The notes below the pieces were generated by a model. It was given only the letters and a program-made list of their open reading frames with translations. It searched no databases and was not told where the DNA came from. DNA of 64,000 nucleotides from positions 5,510,299 through 5,574,298 of the forward strand of contig CM020620.1 in NCBI GenBank assembly GCA_009829735.1, written 5' to 3'. The position numbers and the translations under genes were made by a program. Of this stretch, positions 41,648-50,782 are shown in pieces. Numbering within the stretch: position 1 is the first letter of the stretch; each line of letters begins with the position of its first letter. Origin of the DNA: Pyropia yezoensis (Eukaryota > Rhodophyta > Bangiophyceae > Bangiales > Bangiaceae).

Positions 41648-43831
41648 TTACTCGTTTCCCGCCCTTGGTAGGGTGCTGTCCGCCGGGACATCCGGCTGAG
41701 GAGGTGCCCCCTCGACGGCCAGTACTCCACCTGGAGCTGGCTGCCTACCCGGTGCGGGTCCGGGTGCTCGGGGGGGATACCCCCCGGTGGATGCCTTGCG
41801 TTGCGCCGCTGCCCGCCGAGACTCCTCGGGGATGAGTGGGCAGGAAGACACCCAGTGCTGGGGATCCCCACACAACATACATCCGGACGTGCCGGTCCCC
41901 CCTTGAGGTCGCATCGGGGTAGCCCCGTAGCTACGGTTGCCTCCCTCGGGCGCCCGAGTGCCTGCTCCCTGGTAGGCCTTGGGTCCTTGGGTCAACCGGA
42001 ACATGGACTCCCCCAACCGGTTGGGTCGGCCCGCAATCTGCGGGGGTGCCTCCGTGCGCACCGCCCATGTTGGCAAGGGTTGGTAAGAGTTACCCGTCAC
42101 CGGGGAGTACCCCGTAGTCCGCACATACGGGACGCGCCGTCCCGTTCCTTCGTTGACCTGGAACTGGGTTCCAGCCGGGGCGATGTACGCTACCGTACCA
42201 TGTTCATCAATCACCGGCGTCGCCGGTAGCAACAGGTGGCCCTGTTGGTCGACTAGAGGGTCACCCTCACCAATAGGGGTATGTTCGGTCGCCACCAGTA
42301 CTGGTGCGGCCTTACGTTCCACCTTCTCTTGCCTCGGTACCGGGGTAAGACTGGGCTTGCCTCCCTCACCCTTGGGCTTCGGGGCCAAGGCACACTCCGG
42401 GTGTAGAACCCGGTAGGCGTCCCCTAGGGACTTGCACATATGCATCAGTCGACTGAAGTTCGTCCGTGCCGTGTTGGCGCCCCGTGCGGATATCCGCACG
42501 TAGTTGGGTACTCCTGCGAACAGGATGGCCCGTAGCTCCCCTTCTCCGAGGAGCTTCCCCAGCTCGTAGTCGAGCTCTTGGATCCGGCGTCCAAACATCT
42601 CCTCATCCTCCCAGGACTGGGCGGTGGCAGTGCGAAGGGCCCGATAGTGGTCCTCGCACTTGTCCTCACTGAGGTAGCTGCTCAGCAGCTCCTTCAATAT
42701 CCCACGGTAATCCATGGGGGTGGCCGCGACCCTCATTCCCGGCATCGGGGATGCCTGGCGAAGAATGCCTCGCACCCGTTCATCAACAAAGAACGGGAGG
42801 ATCTCCAGGGCCAGCCCCTCGTTAACGAGCGCCTTGTCTGCGGCTGCCTTGAAGCTAGTCAAGAAGCCGATGACTGCCAACGGGCGTCCGTTCGGCCCCC
42901 CGAACATAGGGACTCCCTTCATAAGGGTCTGCATAGAGCGGATCGCCCGATGCGACGTATTACGCATCGATTCCGATACGGTGGTAGAGCGGTCCTCCAA
43001 ACGATAACGTTCCGGAGTAAGAACCGACCGGAAGACCTCGTTGACGATCTCCGTGTCAGCGTCCTGGATATCCAGTCGCTTAGCCAGTTGATGAGCGAAC
43101 TCATCGGACTCCATCCGCTTCAGTAGGCTCGCAGTTACCTGCGCGGTCATAGCTTCCACCACTGAAGATGGTACTTCAGGCGTCGGCACCTCGGGAACCC
43201 GAGTTGCCGGGCCTCCTTCGTCGTGGGGGTACTGCGAGAGGGTACCCCCTCCCCCAATAACCGACTCTCCCCCGGCGTACGTATCTGCCGGGTCGTGTCC
43301 GCGGAGTCCGCTTCGGGTGCTCCGAGCGTATCGCTCCGTGTGACTCCGTTCCAACTCTGCCGACGAGTCGGACCCATACCCCATTGTGTCCGGGGGTTGT
43401 CCAGGAGTAGCAACCCCGGGATTGACCCTGGTGGACTCCGAAAGTAGTCCGGCCGGTTCGAACCGTACCGGTGTGGGAGGAACACGACGGGGTCCCGTCG
43501 TGTGCCGTGTTGACATCAACACTGCCATTGCGTCCTCCGTCCGATCTTGACGGGCGTCGAGCCCGGAAAACCGGGCCTCGATGCGGGCCAATGATGCCAT
43601 CAGGGAATCCCCTGGTGAAGGAGGCGGCGGAGTGAGGTCGGTCGACGACAGTTGAGGCGGGCCCCCGCCTCCTGCCGTCCGAGCCGTGCCAAACGTCGAT
43701 CCGGCACCGGAAAGCATTGGCGTCTCAATGTTATCGATCGGGTTCCCGATCCCGGTTCCCGTAGTCACCTCCGGAGTCGGCGTCGACGCCGATCCGTCAT
43801 CTTGAACGTTCCCCGTCTCTTGGGTAGACAT
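41648..43831 (-). CDS. gag: Chromovirus Gag, copy 2
   Basis: 727-aa Gag from the ATG at 43831; nearly identical to copy 1. Differences seen include KALVNEG for MALVNEG in the capsid region and SYQPLPT for PHQPLPT. The zinc knuckle CMLCGDPQHWVSSC is conserved. No stops or frameshifts, which supports recent activity of the family. Pol lies 8 bases downstream in another frame. Confidence 0.9.
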   Translation of the reverse strand: MSTQETGNVQDDGSASTPTPEVTTGTGIGNPIDNIETPMLSGAGSTFGTARTAGGGGPPQLSSTDLTPPPPSPGDSLMASLARIEARFSGLDARQDRTEDAMAVLMSTRHTTGPRRVPPTPVRFEPAGLLSESTRVNPGVATPGQPPDTMGYGSDSSAELERSHTERYARSTRSGLRGHDPADTYAGGESVIGGGGTLSQYPHDEGGPATRVPEVPTPEVPSSVVEAMTAQVTASLLKRMESDEFAHQLAKRLDIQDADTEIVNEVFRSVLTPERYRLEDRSTTVSESMRNTSHRAIRSMQTLMKGVPMFGGPNGRPLAVIGFLTSFKAAADKALVNEGLALEILPFFVDERVRGILRQASPMPGMRVAATPMDYRGILKELLSSYLSEDKCEDHYRALRTATAQSWEDEEMFGRRIQELDYELGKLLGEGELRAILFAGVPNYVRISARGANTARTNFSRLMHMCKSLGDAYRVLHPECALAPKPKGEGGKPSLTPVPRQEKVERKAAPVLVATEHTPIGEGDPLVDQQGHLLLPATPVIDEHGTVAYIAPAGTQFQVNEGTGRRVPYVRTTGYSPVTGNSYQPLPTWAVRTEAPPQIAGRPNRLGESMFRLTQGPKAYQGAGTRAPEGGNRSYGATPMRPQGGTGTSGCMLCGDPQHWVSSCPLIPEESRRAAAQRKASTGGYPPRAPGPAPGRQPAPGGVLAVEGAPPQPDVPADSTLPRAGNE

Positions 43832-44037
43832 AGTCACAATCAGTCAACCGACGCAACGACCACCACGAATAAGAGAGCGAGGGGGTAGATTGGGGAGAGT
43901 AACAGTAGGTCACAGTCACAGGTAAAAGCTCAACACAATCGATCAGGTCGCAACACCACGAGTACAAGAAAAGGACCGGATCCCTATCCGTGTGCCAGGG
44001 CCGAAGACGGCGTCACCACAAGGGTGACGGAAACCCG

Positions 44038-44055
44038 TCCCCTGCTGCTCCACCA
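44038..44055 (-). promoter_or_regulatory. Primer binding site, copy 2
   Basis: Minus-strand TGGTGGAGCAGCAGGGGA one base inside the 5' LTR; same as in copy 1 and the left element. Confidence 0.8.
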
Positions 44056-44056
44056 A

Positions 44057-44419
44057 TGTAGCACAATAGGAATCCGTCGCACGTCCACTCTCAGGGAACA
44101 CTCACCAAGGGGGATCGGCACCAACGTCACCGGGAGGCCAAGGTTGCTGTCCTTGGAGCGCAAGCCACGGGACCAAGATGGGAGCCCAAATGGGAGGGGT
44201 TTGTTGTTCTACCTTGGCCGGCGGTGGATTCGCCACCGGCCCCCTCGTTATAAACCCTCGGAGACACTACTAACTACCCTCCACCCCAAGATGCAAGTCC
44301 CTCTGGTCATACGTAACTTATAGATACCGTGACCAGCTCGGACTCTCAAATTGGAAGTTAAGGATTAGAAGTAGCCCCCCTAATATTAGGGTCACAATAC
44401 GGACAACCATATTGCTACA
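44057..44419 (-). repeat. 5' LTR, chromovirus copy 2
   Basis: 363 bp, TGTAGC...GCTACA in plus view, bordered by the primer binding site on the left and the GGGAG target duplication on the right. Confidence 0.95.
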
Positions 44420-44424
44420 GGGAG

Positions 44425-45123
44425 GCGGAGCGTGTCACGTAGCCACAGACAGGGCCTGGGAGGGGGGAGTCTCTTCGAGCGTGTCCACCTTGCCGGGTGG
44501 ATGCGCGAGAAGAGATGAGCGCTGCCGACCGAGGTGGTCGGCGGCGGGCAGCTCCCGGCGGCGCCCTTGTACTTGCCGCCGCGTCGCGACGCCAGGTCGT
44601 CGCCGCCACAAGGGGCGGGGTGCCCGGCTCGCGCCGGGTGCCAGTGCGCGGCCGCCGCGGCAGCGGCGTGCGCGTCCGTGCGCGCGCGCGCCCGTGCCGC
44701 CCAGTGTCAGCAAGGCCGCTCCGTCAGGTGCGCGTTGCGCGCTCGTCCGCGCCCGCTGCGCCAAGCCCCGGACAGCGCCCGTTGCGCCCATAGGCGTGGC
44801 GTCGGGGGCTGCCGCCTGGGGTGGAAGCAGGGCGGCGGCAAGGAGTGGAAGCACCGCAGCGGCCGCGGGCACCGGAAGAGGGGCCGTCCGTCGGCCCCCC
44901 CGAAATGAAGAGGAAAGGGGGGCGTCCGTCGGCCGCGGTGGCGCCGCCCGGCGAGGGCGGCCGGCGACGCGGGCCAGGGTCCACGCGGGCGTGGCGGGTG
45001 GTCGTGCCGCCCGCCGCCGCGTTGGCGGCAGGCGATCGCACCGTCGGTCGCCCGCCCGTCGGTCGTGCCGCGCGGTCGACCGTGTAGAGCAGAACCGGTT
45101 ACCGAAAAAATACACATTCAAGA
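44425..45123. other. GC-rich spacer, former upstream region of the 27479-28543 ORF
   Basis: Before the chromovirus insertion this sequence joined 28561. Long frames exist on both strands but are Arg/Ala/Gly-rich without motifs, as expected by chance at this G+C. It separates the two copies of the 1,159-bp duplication. Confidence 0.4.
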
Positions 45124-45663
45124 CAGAACAACAAGGCCCTTGTTGGAGCCACCTTCCTGGAGCGCTGTGTGCGACTGCTGCAGAAAGCGGCCGTGGGATG
45201 CGGCTTAGACGACTCATCGTTCAACCTCGGCAAGCGTCGGGCCGCCGCGGCGGCTGGAGCTCGCATAGCGACTAAGGAGACCGACATGCGCACGACTAGT
45301 GCCAAGATAGCAGCCGGGAGCAGCCCTGGGGAGTCGGCAGCGTGTCTTGAGATGCGCGAGGACGACATGAACAAGTGGGCGACCAATACGGCCGCAGGGG
45401 CTGTGACCAAGATAGCTGCTTATCGTCAGAGAAAGGATAAGGCAGTAGCAGCGGAGGAGGCCGAAGCGGAGGCCGACGATGCCTTGCTGCCGCAGAGGAA
45501 ATGTGCCTTGCCATCTTGCTTGACGATTAAACATACACTGGCTGTTCTCTCACATGACCTGTGCACTCTGGACGACCGCTTGGACGTCTTCCAGGCTCCT
45601 ATGTATTCCCTCAGCTTCCCCCGGCTTCCCCGCGTGCGACCTGCGCGCACACAGGGGAGATGA
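45124..45663 (+). CDS. Unknown ORF inside the duplication, copy 2
   Basis: Same protein frame as 26381-26920, with no difference visible in the conceptual product from the GTG at 45169 to the stop. It lacks the left part of the TIR element that precedes copy 1. No family is recognised; it is probably non-functional. Confidence 0.25.
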   Translation, partial: QNNKALVGATFLERCVRLLQKAAVGCGLDDSSFNLGKRRAAAAAGARIATKETDMRTTSAKIAAGSSPGESAACLEMREDDMNKWATNTAAGAVTKIAAYRQRKDKAVAAEEAEAEADDALLPQRKCALPSCLTIKHTLAVLSHDLCTLDDRLDVFQAPMYSLSFPRLPRVRPARTQGR

Positions 45664-46282
45664 ATCGGATCGGACGACCAACCCTTGTAAGAGACCTCCT
45701 GGGATACGGGGGAATGATCAAGCTGCTCTTGTTTCCGTGCAAGTACCCCCTTCCGCCTCAGACGACCTGCTCTCCCTCTCTTGGGCTCCCTTGTGTGACT
45801 TAGCCATCGCTGTGCTGATGCGCACAAAGCTCTAGGCGCTCTTCCATCGAGAAGAAATGTGCCGATTCCATGTCGACTTTCAACCCGAGAGGCCCACCGC
45901 AGGCGCCCCAGGCAGCTGTGCTCCAATTCTCATCAGACACGTCGTTTGAATTGGAATAGGGTCACAAGTTTCAATATATGCCATATTTGCTCCTGACACA
46001 GCGCTCTGGGCCAATGGCTGATCCGGAATCGCTCTGAACCCTAGTGTCCGCTCTCCGGGCGTCTTAACTGGGGGTGGGGTGGGTGACCCTGGCGTGGGGG
46101 GGTGGTCCGTGCGGGTGGCGCCGTGGTGGGGGGAGGGGGGGCGGCGGTGGAGGGGGACGCCGGGGGCGGCGACGCGGACGGGGGCGGCGGCCGCGGTCGA
46201 AGGCGGGTCGAGGGGCTGTCGTCAGCGGGGAAGCCGCGCGATCGTGGCCAGCCTCCAGGGGTCGGGGGACCAAGCACAAAAA
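45124..46282 (+). repeat. Direct duplication, copy 2
   Basis: Second copy of 26381-27539, including the unknown ORF, the right inverted repeat of the TIR element (46029-46051) and the last ~20 codons of the neighbouring coiled-coil ORF. Sequence on both sides is unrelated to that of copy 1. Differences seen include GGCGCTCTTCC versus GGCGCACTTCC and GGGCGGCGACG versus GTGCGGCGACG. Confidence 0.85.
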
Positions 46283-46646
46283 GTGTGATTGGTGGAAATT
46301 CTGTGACTGTTGCAAGGCCAAGCTGGGGATTTTTGAGGTGAAATGAAGGGTTCCATATGGAAGATTACTGCACGACAGGAGACTCAATATGAAAGTAGCC
46401 GGATAACATGCGTTAGTTTACACACTCGCACGGACAAGCCGACCCACTCCTGGAAATACAAACGGGCTGCCAGCAACGAAGGTATGACTGGCCGCCACCC
46501 AGTACTCGTCTGGCACGACATCATCCCCCGCTATGCGACGAGCGTGACCGCATGCAGCGAAGGCCACCGTCTCGTCCCACGAGCCTGTTGCCATATACAT
46601 AGACGATAAAATAGAGGGGACCTTTGTCGTCAGGCACAACAGCCGC

Positions 46647-47615
46647 GTGCCCTTTGGGCCTGCCGTATTTCTACTGAATCATGACACGGCCACGATCAAA
46701 ATGAGCCACACCGCGCTGGCGGCCGTGGCGAGACCCCCGAAAGTTGCCACGTCACCAAAGCGCGCGACCCCCAAAAGTTGCCACGTCACCAAAGTGCGCG
46801 ACCCCCAAAAGTTGCCACGTCACCAAAGTGCGCGACCCGACCGCGCAGGCCCGCGGGATCCGCGATCGACCCTCTCCATCGCCAGCGAGTGGGGCCGGCC
46901 GAGCCTCACCGACGCCATGCGAATGCTCCTCGTTGATGCGGCCTCGGCCGACACCCCCGAGCGTCCGATTGTTAAGTACGTCTTTCTCTGCGGGCGCTCC
47001 GTGCCCATCCAGACCTTTGACTACGTGTACGCGGCCTTGACCGCCGACGGGGATAACTGGCTATCCCGGCAGGTGCCCGACAACCACCTGCTGTCGTTGC
47101 CCAAAAGCCTCCAGTGGATGGTGCTGAACCGTCCATCTGCGGCAGCCGTTGTCGACGCGCGCCACGCGGCAGCAATGGCCGGCCTCGTTGCCGCCGGGAA
47201 ACTCGAGTGGAACGTCGAGACGGACGAATTCTTTGCCGCCGCTGTCGTGGGGCAGACCGGCTTGATGACGGCCGCCGCCAACCGATCGGCCATGTGGTCG
47301 GTGTGGGACTGAGGTGCCTCTTCCCCGCGAGTGCACCACGTCTTTGGGGAACCAGAGCTGGCCTCCCTGCGGGCAGCCAAGGCTGCGGGGGTCCTATGGG
47401 CGCGAAAGTTTTCCAGCTCTTCTGGCCTGGTGGCAGAGCTTGGCCTTCATCGCGAGGGCGACCCGTTTTCGGCGCGCACCCTTTATCCCTACACCACTAA
47501 CTGGCATGTCGTGGAGCGTTATGGGCTTGGCGCTGACGGCTTTCGAGGGCGAGTGGAAGACCGCCACCGGGTGGCGGTGTGGACGGCGGATGAAGGCTGG
47601 CGGCAGGGCCGGTGA
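46647..47615 (+). pseudogene. GT14-like (core-2/I-branching, DUF266) glycosyltransferase relic
   Basis: Homology to plant-type DUF266/GT14 glycosyltransferases of the Golgi starts near 46870 (SEWGRPSLTDAMRMLL). It continues with VKYVFLCGRSVPIQTFDYVY (family: FVFLSxSCIPLxxFxxVY), SLQWMVLNRPSA, VETDEFF and ANRSAMWSVWD. Then comes an in-frame TGA at 47310-47312, and the same frame resumes with GASSPRVHHVFGEPELAS and LWARKFSSSS. In the family this stretch reads NRxxTWxxWSRGGxHPxxFG and later FARKF, so the TGA falls on the conserved Arg, a one-base change from CGA. The N-terminal membrane anchor and first part of the catalytic domain are not found upstream, where the 34-bp repeats lie. It is most likely a truncated pseudogene. 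Confidence 0.6.
46732..46833 (+). repeat. Three tandem 34-bp repeats
   Basis: Three head-to-tail 34-bp units (46732, 46766, 46800) containing AAAGTTGCCACGTCACCAAA. Unit 1 differs at two positions; units 2 and 3 look identical. Because 34 is not a multiple of three, the unit shifts frame each time, so the region is unlikely to be coding. ACGTCA in each unit resembles a bZIP/CRE-type core; binding is not demonstrated. Confidence 0.85.
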
Positions 47616-48503
47616 GGGACGGGTGGGGTGGCGGTGCTGGGGGAATGAAACACATACGCAGACGGCTAAGTGGGCAAGTGGGGCAGGCAAGGTGCCTATG
47701 TGGCTGAGCTGTTGCGAACCGTGACTCGCGCCGCTGACTTCTCACCCGCACGAAAGACAACAGCGGGCGTCCAGAAGACACCCGGTCGCAGCAACTTCTG
47801 TACGCTGGCGGGTGTACTGGCACATGTATGGTCAGGCAACCTGGGACCTGCAGGTCAGCACCGGCCTGGCACTCCCAATGGCGGTCGGCCGCTGTACCGC
47901 TGCTCACCTCTTGCCCGCCGTCGACAACGCGCACGGGGGGCGGGCCTCCCCTCCCCCTATTTGGGCGCCATGGACTGTCATGCGGAGAGTGAGGCCGAGC
48001 CACCGCGTCACACCCGTGCGCAACCACGACCACCGCCACTGCCGCCGCCGCCCCGGCCAGCAGGGTCGTCGCGGTGCCCCCCCGCAGCGGCGCCGCTCCT
48101 CCCCCCCCCCCGGGAGGACCCCCTGCACCCCCCCCACCGTCACCACCACCACCGCCGCCAGTGGCGGCGGAGCCTCCCCCCCCCTGCGGCTCGAGCAGCC
48201 GCAGCGCGCGGAGGCGCTCCGTCGGCCGCAGCGGCGGCGGCGGCCGCACCCCCGCCATCGCTGCGAGCAGCGACGGCGGCGACAGGCCAATATCCGTCGC
48301 CATCAGTGGTGGCCGCAGCGGCCTACCGCGAACACCCACACTCCCACCAGCGGTGGCGGTGGCGGCAGCGGCGGCGGCGGTGCTAATGCCGGCGGTCGCC
48401 ACGCCGCCGCCGCCGTCGCCGCCGCCGCCGCCCGCCGCCACCCCGCGGGACAGCAAAAGCAGCAACGTCGGTGGCGGCGGGGGCGGCAGGCCGCCGCCGC
48501 CGC

Positions 48504-48534
<31 letters not shown>

Positions 48535-49529
48535 GCTGCCGCCGCCGCCGCCACGGCCCGCCGCCGGCGGGGACGCTCCCCCGAACGGCTCCCCCCAGCC
48601 GCCCGGCGACGCTGCCGCACGTGCCGACGGGGAGGCAGCGGCCCGCCCCGGCGGCGAGCCCAGCCCCCCGCGGCCGCCCAGCGACGCGGCGCCCCGCAAC
48701 CCGGGGCTGGACAGCGAGCCCGGCGGGTGGGCAGCGGCGGCGGGCGCACCCACGGGGGCGCCCGTCCCCCCCGCCCTCCCCGCCGCACTGCCCGCGGCGG
48801 CGAGGGCGCGGTTCACATCGGCGGCGACCGCCGCCCGCCGGGCCGCCGCCGCTGCCGCGCGGCGGGCCGCCGACAGGGTGGCGGCCTTGCCCGCCGTCAC
48901 CACCCCCGCGGCGGTCGACGACGCGGTCACCGCCGTGGCCAGCGGCCGCCACGTGGCGCCCCGACCCGAGCGGAGGCGACGGGAGAGGGAGGTGGCGGCA
49001 GGTGCGGCAGGCACGGCGGGCCGCCGGTTCCGGTGGGGGTGCAGGGTCAGCCGCAGCGGCGCCTCGACACGCGCGGCCAGGTTCGCGTCGCCCAGCGGCC
49101 CCCCCCCCCGCCACCATAATCGCCTTCGCCGCCGTCGCCGCCGCCCGCGGCGTCGGCGGCGGGCCCACCGGGCGCCGTCCCCGCCGCCAACGCGGCAGAG
49201 AGGCGCGTGCCAATGCCCATCGCGTCGACCGAAACGGTGTACGCATCGGGGCGGAGGAGGATGCGGGCGGGCGCGCCCGCCGCGGCGGCCGCCGTGTGGT
49301 CGAGCACAACCGCGACCAGACAGCCGACGGCGTCGTGGCAGCATGCCGCCGGCGGTAGCTCCTCAAGAGGGGGCAGCAGGCCCAGCGACAGGGACCGCAG
49401 CAGGACGGCCGACGCCCGGTCGTAGGGGACGCGGGGGAGCGTCGCGGCGGCGGCCACCTTGGTCGGTGACGGCGTACCGCCGCCGCTGCCACCGCCACCG
49501 CCACCGCCATCACCCGCCGTTGGGGACAC
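47497..49529 (-). CDS. Low-complexity Ala/Gly/Pro ORF pair, minus strand, frame broken
   Basis: Two minus frames look like one gene. From 49529 (GTG; no ATG found) the frame reads Gly-rich sequence, then ordered residues VPYDRASAVLLRSLSLGLLP, HDAVGCLVAVVLDH and RPDAYTVSVDAMGIGT, then degrades at a C run near 49098-49106. The neighbouring frame takes over with ARVEAPLRLTLHPHRNRR, SLSRRLRSGRGATW and Ala-rich helices. Later it has ATDIGLSPPSLLAAMAGV and PPLRPTERLRALRLLEPQ, then becomes unconvincing beyond about 47950. Overlapping plus-strand frames are less protein-like. The middle segment has faint MutL-type ATPase flavour, but the key NxxDA motif is missing, so no function is assigned. Confidence 0.35.
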
Positions 49530-49690
49530 CGTGCTGGGGACACCGTGTTGCCACTAAAGTTTAGGCTGTTTCACGACCCCCAGTTCCCGCAGGTAACCAA
49601 CATGATATATATTTTAGGCATGCAATCTATAGTTCAGTTTCGGTACGAATTTTTGGCTTGTGCCACGTGGACTGTCCGTGTTGATTCACA

Positions 49691-49844
49691 GTGCCGACTG
49701 GCCCGCGAGTGAGTGCCGACTGGCCCGCGAGTGAGTGCCGACTGGCCCGCGAGTGAGTGCCGACTGGCCCGCGAGTGAGTGCCAACTGGCCCGCGAGTGA
49801 GTGCCGACTGGCCCGCGAGTGAGTGCCGACTGGCCCGCGAGTGA
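49691..49844 (+). repeat. 22-bp minisatellite, seven copies
   Basis: Seven head-to-tail copies of GTGCCGACTGGCCCGCGAGT+GA, starting at 49691, 49713, 49735, 49757, 49779, 49801 and 49823. Only the fifth differs (CAACT for CGACT). GGGGACACCGT-type sequence occurs on both sides (near 49523-49545 and 49853-49862), suggesting the repeats expanded within a locally repeated sequence. Confidence 0.95.
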
Positions 49845-49909
49845 GTGCCATGGGGACACCGTTGGGGGTGGAGAGGGCGGGGGGGTGGGGGCGCTCAGCC
49901 GGAGGCGGA

Positions 49910-50782
49910 CATGTTTTCGACTGAGCCCGACGTCAACCCCTACTTTAACCCGAGTATTGGTGGTGGCCGCCACAGAGCGCGCCCGTGCCGACGCGGCCGA
50001 CGCGGCCGCCGCGGCCGCAGCGGCCGCGCGCCGGGCGCGGATGGCCGCGCGGGCGGTGGCAGGCGCGCGAGTACCCGTCGTGCCCCCAGTGGTAGGCGGA
50101 GTGGGCGCCGCAGTCAGCGCAGGGGGGGTGCCCCCGCCGCCGGGGGGGGTCGAGTGGGACGCCCCTTTCCTGGTGGGGGAGGGGGGGTACGCGGATGCCA
50201 TTACAGGGGGAGAGGCGGCCGTCGCGGCGGCGCTCGGTGGGGAAGGGGCGCCGGCGGCGGGTGTCCCCGCCGGGAGGGGAGCGGGGGGGGGGCACTGGCG
50301 GCGGTGGAGGTGGTGGTGGTGCCAGTGGCGGTGCGCCCGCCGACGCTGCTGCCGGTGGGACTGCCGCTGCAGCGGAAGTCCGAGGTGCTGGGGGGAACTC
50401 CGCGGCTGTGGGGACGGCGGCCGACGGCAGCGGTGGCGGTGCGCCCGCCGCTGCTACCGCCAGTTGTGGGGCATCCTGTGGCTCTGGGGCGGATGCAGCC
50501 GCGAGGGCGGCGGCCGGTGGCGGCGACGGTGAGCCCGCCGCAACTGTTGCCTGTGGGGCAGCCTTTGGTGCAGGTGGGGCTGCCGCCGCCGAGCCTGGGG
50601 CTGATGGGCGCGATGGCGACCGCGGCGACGGTGCCGCCGCCACGGACGCGGGCGATCCCGCGGCGGCGGGGGAGTCGGTCGCGGGTGGCGGTGACGACCG
50701 CTGCGGTCGACGCGTGCGCCTGTCCATGCACTTGCGCCTTCACGCGACACCAGTGCGCGGGGTCCTGCGCAGTGGATCTTAA
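49910..50782 (+). CDS. Ala/Gly-rich ORF of unknown function, frames uncertain
   Basis: ATG at 49910 opens with FSTEPDVNPYFNPSIGG, which looks like real protein. The sensible sequence then moves to the next frame (TERARADAADAAAAAA, VEWDAPFLVGEGGYADAIT). At a G run near 50281-50290 it moves again into an Ala/Gly-rich frame ending at 50782 (CGRRVRLSMHLRLHATPVRG). Three frames in 870 bp suggests homopolymer errors or unrecognised short introns. The end overlaps the left inverted repeat at 50767. No domain was recognised. Confidence 0.3.

Larger units (their letters stand above)
28562..44424 (-). mobile_element. Chromovirus copy 2, GGGAG target duplication, contains a misassembly
   Basis: Same family as copy 1, minus orientation. 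Outer LTRs are 28567-28929 and 44057-44419, each 363 bp and differing at one site seen (TCAGTGAAC versus TCAGGGAAC). GGGAG occurs at 28562-28566 and 44420-44424, so both LTRs belong to one insertion. Inside, 32739-37268 repeats 37769-42302 on either side of exactly 500 N. Removing the repeat and gap leaves 10,823 bp, which equals copy 1 (10,340) plus the 483 bp missing there. The element is thus one intact retrotransposon, and the duplicated pol/gag block is an assembly artefact. Confidence 0.9.

Noticed and set aside
26381..46282. The 1,159-bp direct repeats as LTRs of a second retrotransposon around the coiled-coil ORF
   Set aside because: No TG...CA ends, no primer binding site or polypurine tract at the edges, and one repeat boundary cuts through the ORF.
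49047..49529. MutL/MLH3-like ATPase N-terminus on the minus strand
   Set aside because: Some spacing is suggestive (SVDAMGIGT after a helix) but the essential NxxDA/ExxxNSxDA and second glycine motifs are absent.
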